DNA of 60,868 nucleotides from assembly GCA_903934295.1 (NCBI GenBank), contig CAIZNI010000024.1, positions 1 through 60,868 on the forward strand, in the 5' to 3' direction. The stretch's first letter is position 1, and each line of letters begins with the position of its first letter. This DNA comes from an uncultured beta proteobacterium. GTDB taxonomy: Bacteria > Pseudomonadota > Gammaproteobacteria > Burkholderiales > Burkholderiaceae_E. This document shows, one piece after another, positions 49,625 through 58,700 of the stretch. A model generated the notes under the pieces. The model was not told where the DNA came from. It saw only the letters and a list, made by a program, of their open reading frames with translations, and made no database searches. A program made the position numbers and the translations under genes.

Positions 49625-51097
49625 ATGCGACTCGCTCCGGTCCTTGCCTTTCTCGTCGTCAGTCTTGCCGCGCCCTGGTTCAGTGGCGCCGCTGGCGTTC
49701 GGCTGTCCGGCGCCGGGCTGGCGCACGCTCAGGCCGCCGCCGCCGGGGAGGTCAGCTTCGTGGCCGGCATCGTCCAGGCCTCGGCCGGTGGCCCCGCTCG
49801 CGACCTGAAGGTGGGTGATGTGGTCTCCCAGGGTGACGCCCTGGTCACCGGCGCGACCGGCCATTTGCACATCAGGACGGTCGACAAGGGCTTTCTCGCG
49901 CTTCGCCCCAACAGCCGCGCCCGCATCGAGCTTTATGAATTTGCGCCCGGCAATCCCGCCGGCACCCGCATCCGCCTGACCCTCGATGCCGGCGTCATGC
50001 GCTCGGTCTCGGGTGAGGGCGCCCAGGCGGCCCGTCAGAATTTCCGCCTGAACACGCCGGTGGCCGCCATCGGCATTCGCGGCACCGACTTCTCGGTTTC
50101 CACCACCGATGCCTTGACGCGCGCAGTCGTGCGCAGCGGCGCCATCGTGGTCGCCGCCTTCGACGGCGATTGCCGGGTCGACGCCCTGGGCCCGTGCCGC
50201 GGCGACACCGCGCGCCTGCTGAGCGGCGACCAGGTCGGCAAGCTGCTGGAGTTGCGCCGCGGTCAGGCCGACCCGGCGCTGCTGGACATCCGCAGTGGCA
50301 GCGGCGCGCCCGACCAGGTCGCCCCGCCGGTGCCGGCCGAGCCCCGCTCGTCGATTCCCGCCGACAAGGCCGCTCCCCTGGGGCAGCAGGCTGCCGCGGT
50401 GTCCACCGAGGGCCGGTTGGGTGCGGTGCTGAGCGCTGCGCGGCCGCCCGAACCCGTGGTCATCCCGCCACCGGTGGTGTCGCCGGTCCCGCCGGTCATT
50501 GTCGAGCCCCCGCCGGTGGGCGTCATCCCGCCGGTCGTTCCGCCCCCCGTGGTTGTCGTCCCCCCGGTCGTGGTCGAGCCCCCCGTCGCCACCGTGAACT
50601 GGGGCCGCTGGCAGCCGCTGGCCGGCGCCCCTGCCGGGGTCTCGCCCGACGACTTCGTCGCCCAATACGGCCCGCTCATCGCCATCAACCGCCTCTATCT
50701 ATTAGCGGGTGCCGGCACCGAGAACCTGCGGATGCCCGCCTCGGGCGAATACAGCTTCCGTCTCGACCGCGCCGAAGCCTATCTGACCAACACCTCCGGG
50801 GCGCCAGCCCTGCCGGCGCAGGTTCAGTCCGGCAACCTGGCGGTCGATTTCGGCCGTGCGCGCTTCACCACCGGCCTCAATGTGGCGGTTCAGTCCTCTT
50901 TATATGAGCTGCGCGCCCAGGGTCGCATCACCGCCGACGGCCGCTTCGCGAGCAACATCATCTACACCGATGGCGTCACCAACACCGCGGTACAGGGCGC
51001 GCTGGCCGGCGCCCAGGGCGAGCGCGCCGCCTACCTGTTCGATTACGCCATCGATCCCCGCCGCGCCATCATCGGTGCCGCCGGCTGGCAGCGCTAG
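49625..51097 (+). CDS. Secreted FecR-domain protein with a lipoprotein-barrel-like C-terminus
   Basis: 490 residues. Signal peptide 1-37 (MRLAPVLAFLVVSLAAP, cleavage after AHAQA); no lipobox cysteine. The FecR domain (about 40-185) has GDALVTGATGHLHIRTVDKG, LRPNSRARIELY and NTPVAAIGIRGTDFSV. A Pro/Val-rich linker (about 275-325) follows. Residues about 330-490 (SGEYSFRLDRAEAYL, VDFGRARFTTGLN, ITADGRFASN, GERAAYLFDY) resemble the C-terminal barrel of TbpB-like surface proteins. ATG 49625 is chosen over 49598 because it opens the signal peptide. Divergent from the cyclase. FecR domains here have no partner sigma factor, so structural or surface use is more likely than sigma regulation. Confidence 0.78.
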   Translation: MRLAPVLAFLVVSLAAPWFSGAAGVRLSGAGLAHAQAAAAGEVSFVAGIVQASAGGPARDLKVGDVVSQGDALVTGATGHLHIRTVDKGFLALRPNSRARIELYEFAPGNPAGTRIRLTLDAGVMRSVSGEGAQAARQNFRLNTPVAAIGIRGTDFSVSTTDALTRAVVRSGAIVVAAFDGDCRVDALGPCRGDTARLLSGDQVGKLLELRRGQADPALLDIRSGSGAPDQVAPPVPAEPRSSIPADKAAPLGQQAAAVSTEGRLGAVLSAARPPEPVVIPPPVVSPVPPVIVEPPPVGVIPPVVPPPVVVVPPVVVEPPVATVNWGRWQPLAGAPAGVSPDDFVAQYGPLIAINRLYLLAGAGTENLRMPASGEYSFRLDRAEAYLTNTSGAPALPAQVQSGNLAVDFGRARFTTGLNVAVQSSLYELRAQGRITADGRFASNIIYTDGVTNTAVQGALAGAQGERAAYLFDYAIDPRRAIIGAAGWQR

Positions 51098-51104
51098 CCG
51101 CCGG

Positions 51105-51152
51105 GCGTCCGGCGCAGGCCCCTATCGGGCGCCCGGCGCAGTCCCCTACCGG
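51105..51152. repeat. Tandem 24-bp duplication between convergent genes
   Basis: Two copies of GCGyCCGGCGCAGkCCCCTA plus ycgg, at 51105-51128 and 51129-51152, differing at three positions. They fill the gap between the FecR stop and the end of the convergent barrel gene. No T-tract, so not a standard terminator. Confidence 0.7.
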
Positions 51153-52453
51153 GCGAACGACCACTCCAGCGACACCACTGCCGACTGCGCGTCATAGGCG
51201 AACAGTCCGACCGGATCGCGGTTCACCTGATATCGATAGTCCAGCCGCGCATTGAGCCGTGGCGCCAGCGCATGGCGCCAGGCCGCCTGCACGGTGGTTG
51301 CCCGCGAGGCGCGCCGCAGATCCCCGAACAGTGCTTCGTTATAGGGTTCCCGGTCGTTCAGCCAGGTCTGGCGCAACACCAGGTCGACCGTGTCGGCCGC
51401 GCCCGCCAGCCAGCTCGCGCGCAGTTGCATCACCGGTCCGCGCCGTTCACCGCCCGGCCGGGTGTTCTGCGGCGCGTCGTGCTGCCAGCCGGCGTCCAGG
51501 CTCATCCGCAGCGCCGCTCCCTGCCATTGCAGCCGTCCGCGCAATTCCACCTGCCGCGCATCGAAGGCGCTCAACTCGGTGTAGGCGAGCTGGGTCAACG
51601 CCAGTGACGGCCCTGCCGCCCAGCCATCGCCCAGCCCGGCCAGCACCGCCCCCCCGGCCACGGTGGCCCCCAGGTGCGCCCGCCCGCCCAGCCACAGCCG
51701 AGCGTGAGCCAGTTGCGCCTCGGTGCGCAGCGTCGGCCCGGTGCGCCGGAAGTTCAGGCTCGCCTGCAGCGAATCCAGGCTGTAGTCAGGCGCGTCCCGA
51801 TAGCGGGTCCCTTGCGCGAAACCCCCCAGCGTCCAGGCCTCGTCGCTGCTCAGGGCATACACCGCGCCGGCTTCCAGCTGCGACAGCACCGAGTGGCGCG
51901 GGCGCGATCCCTCGCCCAAGGGCAGGTCGATGCCCAAGCCGGGCAGCCAGATCAGTCCCGACAGCGGCGCCAGATTGAGATTGCGCGCATAGCCCCCGCC
52001 GGCCGACACGAAGCCCTGCAGGCCCAGCGGACGGGGACGGCAGCCGCCCGTCCGATAATAGGCAATGATCTCGGCGATCGCCGGCGGCAGATCGGGTTGC
52101 GCCTCCAGCCCCAGAAACAGCCGCGCCGCCGCGTCGGGCTCGCCCGCCAGGCAATAGGCCATGGCCAGGTCCAGCAGCGCCCCCCGGTTGGCCGGGTCGC
52201 GCGTCGCCACCGCGTTCAGGCGATCGATCGCGCGCCGGAATCGGCGTGCCTCCAGGTCGTCCAGGGCTTCGCGATAGGCGGGATCGGCGGCCGGCGCAGC
52301 GCCCGCCGGGAGATCGGCAGCGCGGACGCCTGCCGTCAACATCAGCAGAACCCCCGCCAGCGCCAGGCCGATACCCTTCGGACGATGCCGCAGCCAGGAA
52401 CGAGCAGGCGATTCGGTCGGCCGACGAATCTCGGGCAAGGCCGGGGGAGTCAC
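51146..52453 (-). CDS. TPR plus outer-membrane beta-barrel protein (Slam/DUF560-like organisation)
   Basis: 435 residues from a GTG at 52453. Hydrophobic signal segment (about 27-45, ending VRAAD). Then TPR-like helices (about 57-130: AYREALDDLEARRFRRAIDRL, ANRGALLDLAMAYCLAGEPDAA read in parts), and about 290 residues of alternating beta strands typical of an outer-membrane barrel, ending NARLDYRYQVNRDPVGL to VVSLEWSFAR. Periplasmic TPR plus C-terminal barrel is the architecture of surface lipoprotein assembly modifiers (Slam). Its neighbour, the FecR protein with a TbpB-like C-terminal domain, is a possible client. The family call is by architecture only. It diverges from the giant surface protein across a region with two CRP boxes. 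Confidence 0.6.
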   Translation of the reverse strand: MTPPALPEIRRPTESPARSWLRHRPKGIGLALAGVLLMLTAGVRAADLPAGAAPAADPAYREALDDLEARRFRRAIDRLNAVATRDPANRGALLDLAMAYCLAGEPDAAARLFLGLEAQPDLPPAIAEIIAYYRTGGCRPRPLGLQGFVSAGGGYARNLNLAPLSGLIWLPGLGIDLPLGEGSRPRHSVLSQLEAGAVYALSSDEAWTLGGFAQGTRYRDAPDYSLDSLQASLNFRRTGPTLRTEAQLAHARLWLGGRAHLGATVAGGAVLAGLGDGWAAGPSLALTQLAYTELSAFDARQVELRGRLQWQGAALRMSLDAGWQHDAPQNTRPGGERRGPVMQLRASWLAGAADTVDLVLRQTWLNDREPYNEALFGDLRRASRATTVQAAWRHALAPRLNARLDYRYQVNRDPVGLFAYDAQSAVVSLEWSFAR

Positions 52454-52549
52454 GAAGGGTCAGTCAGGCAGGTCGGCGGGCAACGGGCGCGGGTTCAGGG
52501 GCTGCAGCGCTCCATCCCCCCTGTCTGCGAGGTAGGGCAGCGAGCCTGT

Positions 52550-52555
52550 ATCATA
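52550..52555 (-). promoter_or_regulatory. -10-like box for the barrel gene
   Basis: TATGAT read on the minus strand, giving a leader of about 90 bases. No clear -35 at the right distance. The weaker CRP box begins six bases upstream of it, so that box could affect this promoter. Confidence 0.3.
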
Positions 52556-52560
52556 GAGGA

Positions 52561-52576
52561 TGTGACGTTGTTCGCA
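52561..52576. promoter_or_regulatory. Second CRP-like box
   Basis: TGTGA-CGTTGT-TCGCA: one half-site is perfect, the other has a single mismatch from TCACA, with the correct N6 spacer. Its centre is 55 bases from the centre of the perfect box. Confidence 0.5.
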
Positions 52577-52615
52577 TCCAACAGACCCGCCGCTTATCGA
52601 GACCAGGCGGTCATT

Positions 52616-52631
52616 TGTGATCGCGATCACA
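52616..52631. promoter_or_regulatory. Perfect CRP/Vfr binding palindrome
   Basis: TGTGATCGCGATCACA is an exact TGTGA-N6-TCACA site and a full 16-bp palindrome. GAGAAT at 52653-52658 could be a -10. Transcription would then start near 52665, with the box centred at about -41.5, the class II activator position. The giant surface protein starts 85 bases further on. Confidence 0.85.
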
Positions 52632-52716
52632 TTCTACGCTTGCCTGTCTGCGGAGAATCCGGCGAGTACACGAAAGTGTTGCCGAATTTCGTTCCGTTCA
52701 ATTGGAGTTAAAACGA

Positions 52717-55700
52717 ATGCCCACCCTCGATCCCTCCCTCGCGATTACCGCTGACAACATCCAGAAGGCGTACATCGCCTACTTCGGTCGCCCCGCCGAT
52801 CCCGAAGGCATGATGTTCTGGATGAGTGCCGCCAACATGCCCGGCGTCACCATGGTCAACGTCATGGACAACTTCGCCAAGTCGGCCGAGTTCCAGGCGC
52901 TGTACCCGAATTCGACCAACCTCTACGCGCTGGTCAACTCCATCTATGTGAACCTGTTCGGTCGCCCTGCCGACTCCGCGGGTGCCAACTTCTTCGTCAA
53001 TGGCCTGGCCACCGGTCAGACCACCATCGGCAACGTTGCCTATGAGATCGCCCGCGGCGCTCAAGGCACCGACCTGACCGCGCTGAACAACAAGGTCGCT
53101 TACAGCACCGCCTTCACCTCCGCGCTGCAAAGCAACGCGCCCGCTGCCGCCGCGTATGACGCCGACACCATCTCGATGGTGCGCTCCGTGGTCACGGGTG
53201 TGCTGACCGCCGGTGATGCCGCCACGGCCACCGCCGGGATCAACTCGCTCATCACCAACATCGTCACCGCCGACATCTTCACGCTGACGGCCGATGCGCC
53301 CGCCATCACCGAGGGCAACGACGGTTCCAAGCAACTGACCTTCACCCTGACGCTGGACAAGGCGCCCCCCGCCGGCCTCACCGTCAGCTACCAGACGCTG
53401 AACACCGGCAGCGCCACCGCCGGTGACGACTTCACCTCCGCTGCCGGCACGGTCACCTTTGCCGCCGGTCAGCGCGTGGCGACGGTCTCGGTCTCGGTCT
53501 CTGGCGACATGGTCGTCGAGTCCAATGAAACCGTCCAGGTGCAGTTCTCGGGCGCCAAGCTGGCCGCTTCGGTCACCACCTCGGGCACCATCACCAACGA
53601 CGACAACAACATCGGTGCTGTCACCGACGGCAACGTGTCGGCCAATTCGGTGGTCGAAAACGCCGCCGCCGGTACCGCCGTCGGCATCACCGCCGTCGCC
53701 GTCGACCCGGATGCCGGTTCCACCGTCACCTACTCGCTGTCGTCCAACCCGGGCGGCCTGTTCGCCATCAACAGCACCACCGGCGTGGTCACCCTGGCCG
53801 GCGCGCTGAACTTCGAAGCCGCCACCAGCCACGCGATCACCGTGCTGGCCACCAGCAGCGACGGTTCCACCAGCAGCCAGGCCTTCACGGTCGCGGTCTC
53901 GAACGTTAATGAGGCGCCCGTCTTTACCTCGGTATCGAACCAAGTGTCGGTTCTTGAGAACACGCTGACCTCGGTCACCATCGTCACCGGCACGGCCACC
54001 GATGTGGACGCGGGCGACACGCGCACCTACTCGCTGTCGGGTGTGGATGCGGCGCTGTTCGATATCAATGCCGCCACCGGCGCGGTAACGTTCAGGGCGT
54101 CGCCGAACTTCGAGTTGCCGCTGGCGGCGTCGGGCACGAACGCCTACAGCTTCAATATCGTGGCGACGGATGCAGGCGGCCTGACGGCCACTCAAGCCGT
54201 CATCGTCAACGTCGCGAACGTCAACGAAGCGCCGGTTGCCGGTGCGGCAACAACGGCGTCGGTAGCTGAAAACACCACTGCTGTCGGTACTTATGCCGCC
54301 ACCGATGTGGACGCGGGTGATTCGCTTACCTACAGCCTCACCGGTGCGGATGCCTCGAAGTTCACGGTGAGCTCGAGCGGAGTGGTTTCCTTCGTTTCTG
54401 CTCCCAACTTCGAAGCGCCCGGCTCGGCTGCAAGCTCCAACGCCTACACCATCAATGTGGTGGCGACCGATGCAGGTGGTCTGTCGTCCTCGCAGGCGGT
54501 GACTGTCAACGTCACCGGCGTGAATGAGGCGCCCACCTTTGCGCCCGCAACCCAGATGGTTTCGGTTCAGGAGAACACCCTTAGTTCCGTCGTGTTGGTG
54601 ACCGGTGTTGCGGCCGATGTGGACGCAGGTGACACACGTACCTATTCGCTGTCGGGTGCTGATGCTGCGTTGTTCAATGTCAACGTCACCACCGGTGCAG
54701 TGTCGTTCAAGACTTCCCCGAACTTCGAGCTGCCGCTGGCCGCTTCGGGTACGAACGCTTACAGCTTCAACATCGTGGCGACGGACGCTGGCGGCCTGAC
54801 GGCGACCCAGGCGGTCATCGTCAACGTCACGAACGTCAACGAAAGCTTCACGAACGCCTCGGACACCATCATGGGTGGTGATGGCGATGACATTTTCTTC
54901 GCGGGGAATAACGAGCTGGGTGCCGGCGATGTTCTCAACGGCGGCGCGGGCAACGACACGCTGGTCATCAGCCTCGACGCCCGTGCGCTCCCGCTGAACT
55001 TCGCGGGCTTCGCCCTGACCAGCATCGAGCGCATCGTCGTCACGAATGACGGTACTGGCGCGGCGACCTTCGACCTGTCCGGCTCGGGCAACAGCACGCT
55101 GGCGAGCGACAACAGCAGCCAGACGGTGGTCTTCAACAATGCCAAGGCGGGCACGGGCAACGCGACCACCCTTGAGCTGCGCAATCTGACGAACAGCGCC
55201 GGCGTGACGCTGGACATCCGCAACAGCGATGTCACCGGCTCGGCCGACCGGGTGAACCTGCTGGTCACCAGCTCGGACAACCTGGGTGGCGCCAATGTGG
55301 GCACGATCGCCATCGACACCGGCATCGAGACGGTGTCGATGTCGACCGCGGGCAGTGCATCGGCGGTGACGATCGCCACGCTGGACACCGATCTGGGTGC
55401 GGCGGGCTCGGGTGCGCGCACGCTGGAGATCAGCAGCGCGGTGGCCACGACGATCACGAGCACGCTGGACAGCTTCGTGAACACCGTGTCGGGCGCGGGC
55501 TCGACCGGTGCGCTGAGCTTCTCGGTGGCCAATGCGTCGACCGGCACCACGCTGACCACCGGCAGCGGTGCGGACAACGTGACCGGTTCGGCCAACAACG
55601 ACTCCATAAGCGTTGCTGGCGGTAACAACACGGTGGTGGGCAACGGCGGCAACGACACCGTTACCGCGGCCGATGGCAACAACACCATCACCACCACTGG

Positions 55701-58700
55701 TGGCAACGACAGCATCACCGTCGGCAATGGCATCAACGTCATTAACGCTGGTAACGGCATCAACACGGTGGTCGTCGGTAGCGGCAACAACACCGTCACC
55801 ACCGGGTCGGGTGTCGACACCGTCACCGGCCTGGGCGGCAACAACAACGTCAGCACCGGCGACAGCGCTGATTCGGTCACCCTGGGCGATGGCGCCAACA
55901 CCGTCACCGGCGGCAGCGGCAACGACGTGATCACGCTGGGCGGCGGCAACAATGTGGTCGACGCCGGCAGCGAGAACGACACCGTCACCACCGGCAACGG
56001 CAACAACCAGGTCACGCTCGGTTCGGGCTTTGACACGGTCACCACCGGCACCGGCAACGACACGATCATCGGCGGCGCGTTCTTCGACGCGAGCCCCAAC
56101 ACCCTGATCCCGCTCACGCCGCGTGACTCGATCAGCGCCGGTGCGGGCACCGATGAACTGCGCATCAACGCGGGCTCGGCCGATGCGAACTTCCAGTTCG
56201 TCTCGAGCGTCGAGACGCTGACGCTGCAGACCGCGGGCACGACCGTGCTGCAAGGCGCCGACGTTGTCGCCCCGGGCACGAGCTTCGCGCAGACCGCGGG
56301 CATCGTGACCATCAATGGTCTCAACGGCGGTAACGACGTGATCGATGCAAGCACCTTCAGCAGCGCGCTGACGGTGAACCTGAGCTCGGGTTCGGACACG
56401 GTCACGACCGGTTCGGGCAACGACGTGTTCAACGTCTCCAGCCTGGACGACACCGACGCGCTGAACGCGGCGGCCGGTTCGGACACGCTGAATGTGGACG
56501 CCACGACGACCCTGTCGACGGCGAGCCTGTTCACCGGCTTCGAGACGATGAACCTGGACACCAAGCGCAATGATGCGGTGGGTTCCGGTACGGGTGGTAA
56601 CGTTTACTCGCTGACGCTGGACAACAGCAACGCGCCGAACCCGAACCTGCTGTCCGCGGGTGTTCTGTCGATCAACGCCAGCTCGCTGGCCGATGACACC
56701 GACGGCGTGCTGGGCCCGCTGACGGCCGAAACGCTGACCTTCAACGGCGCGGCGATCTCCGGTTACCGGGTCTCGGTGACGGGCGGTGCGGCCAGCGACA
56801 CCATCACCAGCGGTCAGCTCAACGACACCATCGACTCGGGTGCCGGCGCGGACTCGATCACGCTGGTCTCGGGCAACAACTCGGTCATGGCCGGTGCGGG
56901 CGCCGATACGGTGATCCTGGGCACGGGCGCGGACAACGTGGACGCGGGTGCGGATGCCGACACGATCAACGTGGGCGCGAACCTGACGGGCGCGGACACG
57001 ATCACTGGCGGTGACGGAGCCGACTTGATCGTCACCAATACGGGTTATGCCGACGCGGCATTCCTCAACGTGCGCTCGGTGGAGATCCTGGCCCTGGCGG
57101 CCGCGGTCAACACGACGCTGGGCGCCAACGCGCAGACCGCTGGCATCGTGACGGTGCTGGGTGCGGCCGGCAGCGAGACCATCAACGCCAGTGGTTACAC
57201 CACGGTGGGCCTGACGATCAACGGCAACGGTGGCGATGACACCATCACCAGCGGAGCCGGCAACGACAGCGTGACGACCACGGGCGGCAATGACCTGGTC
57301 GTGACGAACGCCGGCAACGACACGGTGGTGAGCGGCGCGGGCAACGACAACATCAGCCTGGGCGCGGGTGCTGACGTCGCGAGCTTCTCGGCCTCGCAAC
57401 TCGACGGCAGCGACACGGTGGCGGGCGGTGCGGATGCCGACTCGGTCGAACTGAACAACGCGACGGGCGCGGTCACGGCCACGGTCAACCTGACCAACGT
57501 GACTGGTGTGGAGACCTTCCGTCTGACCAGCAGCGGCGATCGGGTGGTGGGTGTCGATGCCGACGCCAACAGCCTGACCTTCACCGCGGGCACGGTGGGC
57601 ACGATCACGCCGGTGACGGTGGATGCGTCGGCGCTGACCGACACCGATGACAGCTTCAGCGTGACGCTGGCGACGGGCACGAGCGCGAACTACCAGTTCA
57701 CGATCGTCGGCTCGGCCACCGGCGACATCTTTGAGAAGCAGAACTCGGGCGCGAACAACAACGTGCTGTTTGCCGGCAACGGTGGCAACGACACCGCGAT
57801 CTTCCGGGGCGGCGACCTCGGCGCGAACATCACGATCGAGGGCGGTGCGGGCACCGACACGCTGACGCAGAACGGCGGCGTGTTCATCGACGACGACTTC
57901 CAGAACGTGTCGTCGATCGAAGTGCTCAATGCCAAGGCGGCGACGGCGCTGTCGGCCACGCTGGGCGTGCAGGCGGACCGGATCGGTCTGTCGAGCATCA
58001 CCGGCGGTGCGGGCAACGACCGGGTGGTTCTGGATGCGGCCTTCGGCAGCACGACCACCGCGCTGTCGGCGGTGCTGGGTTCGGGCGGCGATGACACCAT
58101 CAACGCGGGTGCGTCGAACACCGTCATGACCTTCTTGTCGACCGCGGCGGCGATCACCGCGGCTGATGTGCTGACGGGCGGCCTGGGGACCGGCGACCGG
58201 TACCTGGTGACCACCGACAACGGCACGTCCAACCTCGCGGGCATGAGCGGTGTGGAGACGATCACCATCGTCGAGACGACGGACAACGCGAGTGCGGGCC
58301 TGACGATCACAAACGCGACCTTCACCGGCGTGGCGTCGAACCGACTCACCATCAACGCATCCGACCTGGATGACAGCACCGCGACCGACGGTATCGTGGG
58401 CGGTCTGACGGTGAACGCGGGTGGCGTGACCTCGGGCGGGTTCGACCTGACCGCGGGCAACGGCAACGACAACCTGACCACGGGTGGCGGCGACGACGTC
58501 ATCAGCCTGGGTCTGGGCAACGACGTGGTGAGCTCGGGTGCTGGTAACGACACCATCACCAACCTGGACGGTGACAAGGCGATCGATGCCGGTTCGGGCA
58601 ACGACGGCGTGACGCTGGGTAACGGCAACAACACGGTGGTCGCGGGCTCGGGCAACGACACGGTCGTCTCGGGCAACGGCAACAACATGGTGTCGGCTGG

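Noticed and set aside
49625-50180. FecR domain as an anti-sigma/iron-uptake regulator
   Set aside because: No ECF sigma factor or TonB receptor gene is adjacent, and the protein is secreted with a C-terminal surface-type domain rather than spanning the membrane in the usual FecR way.
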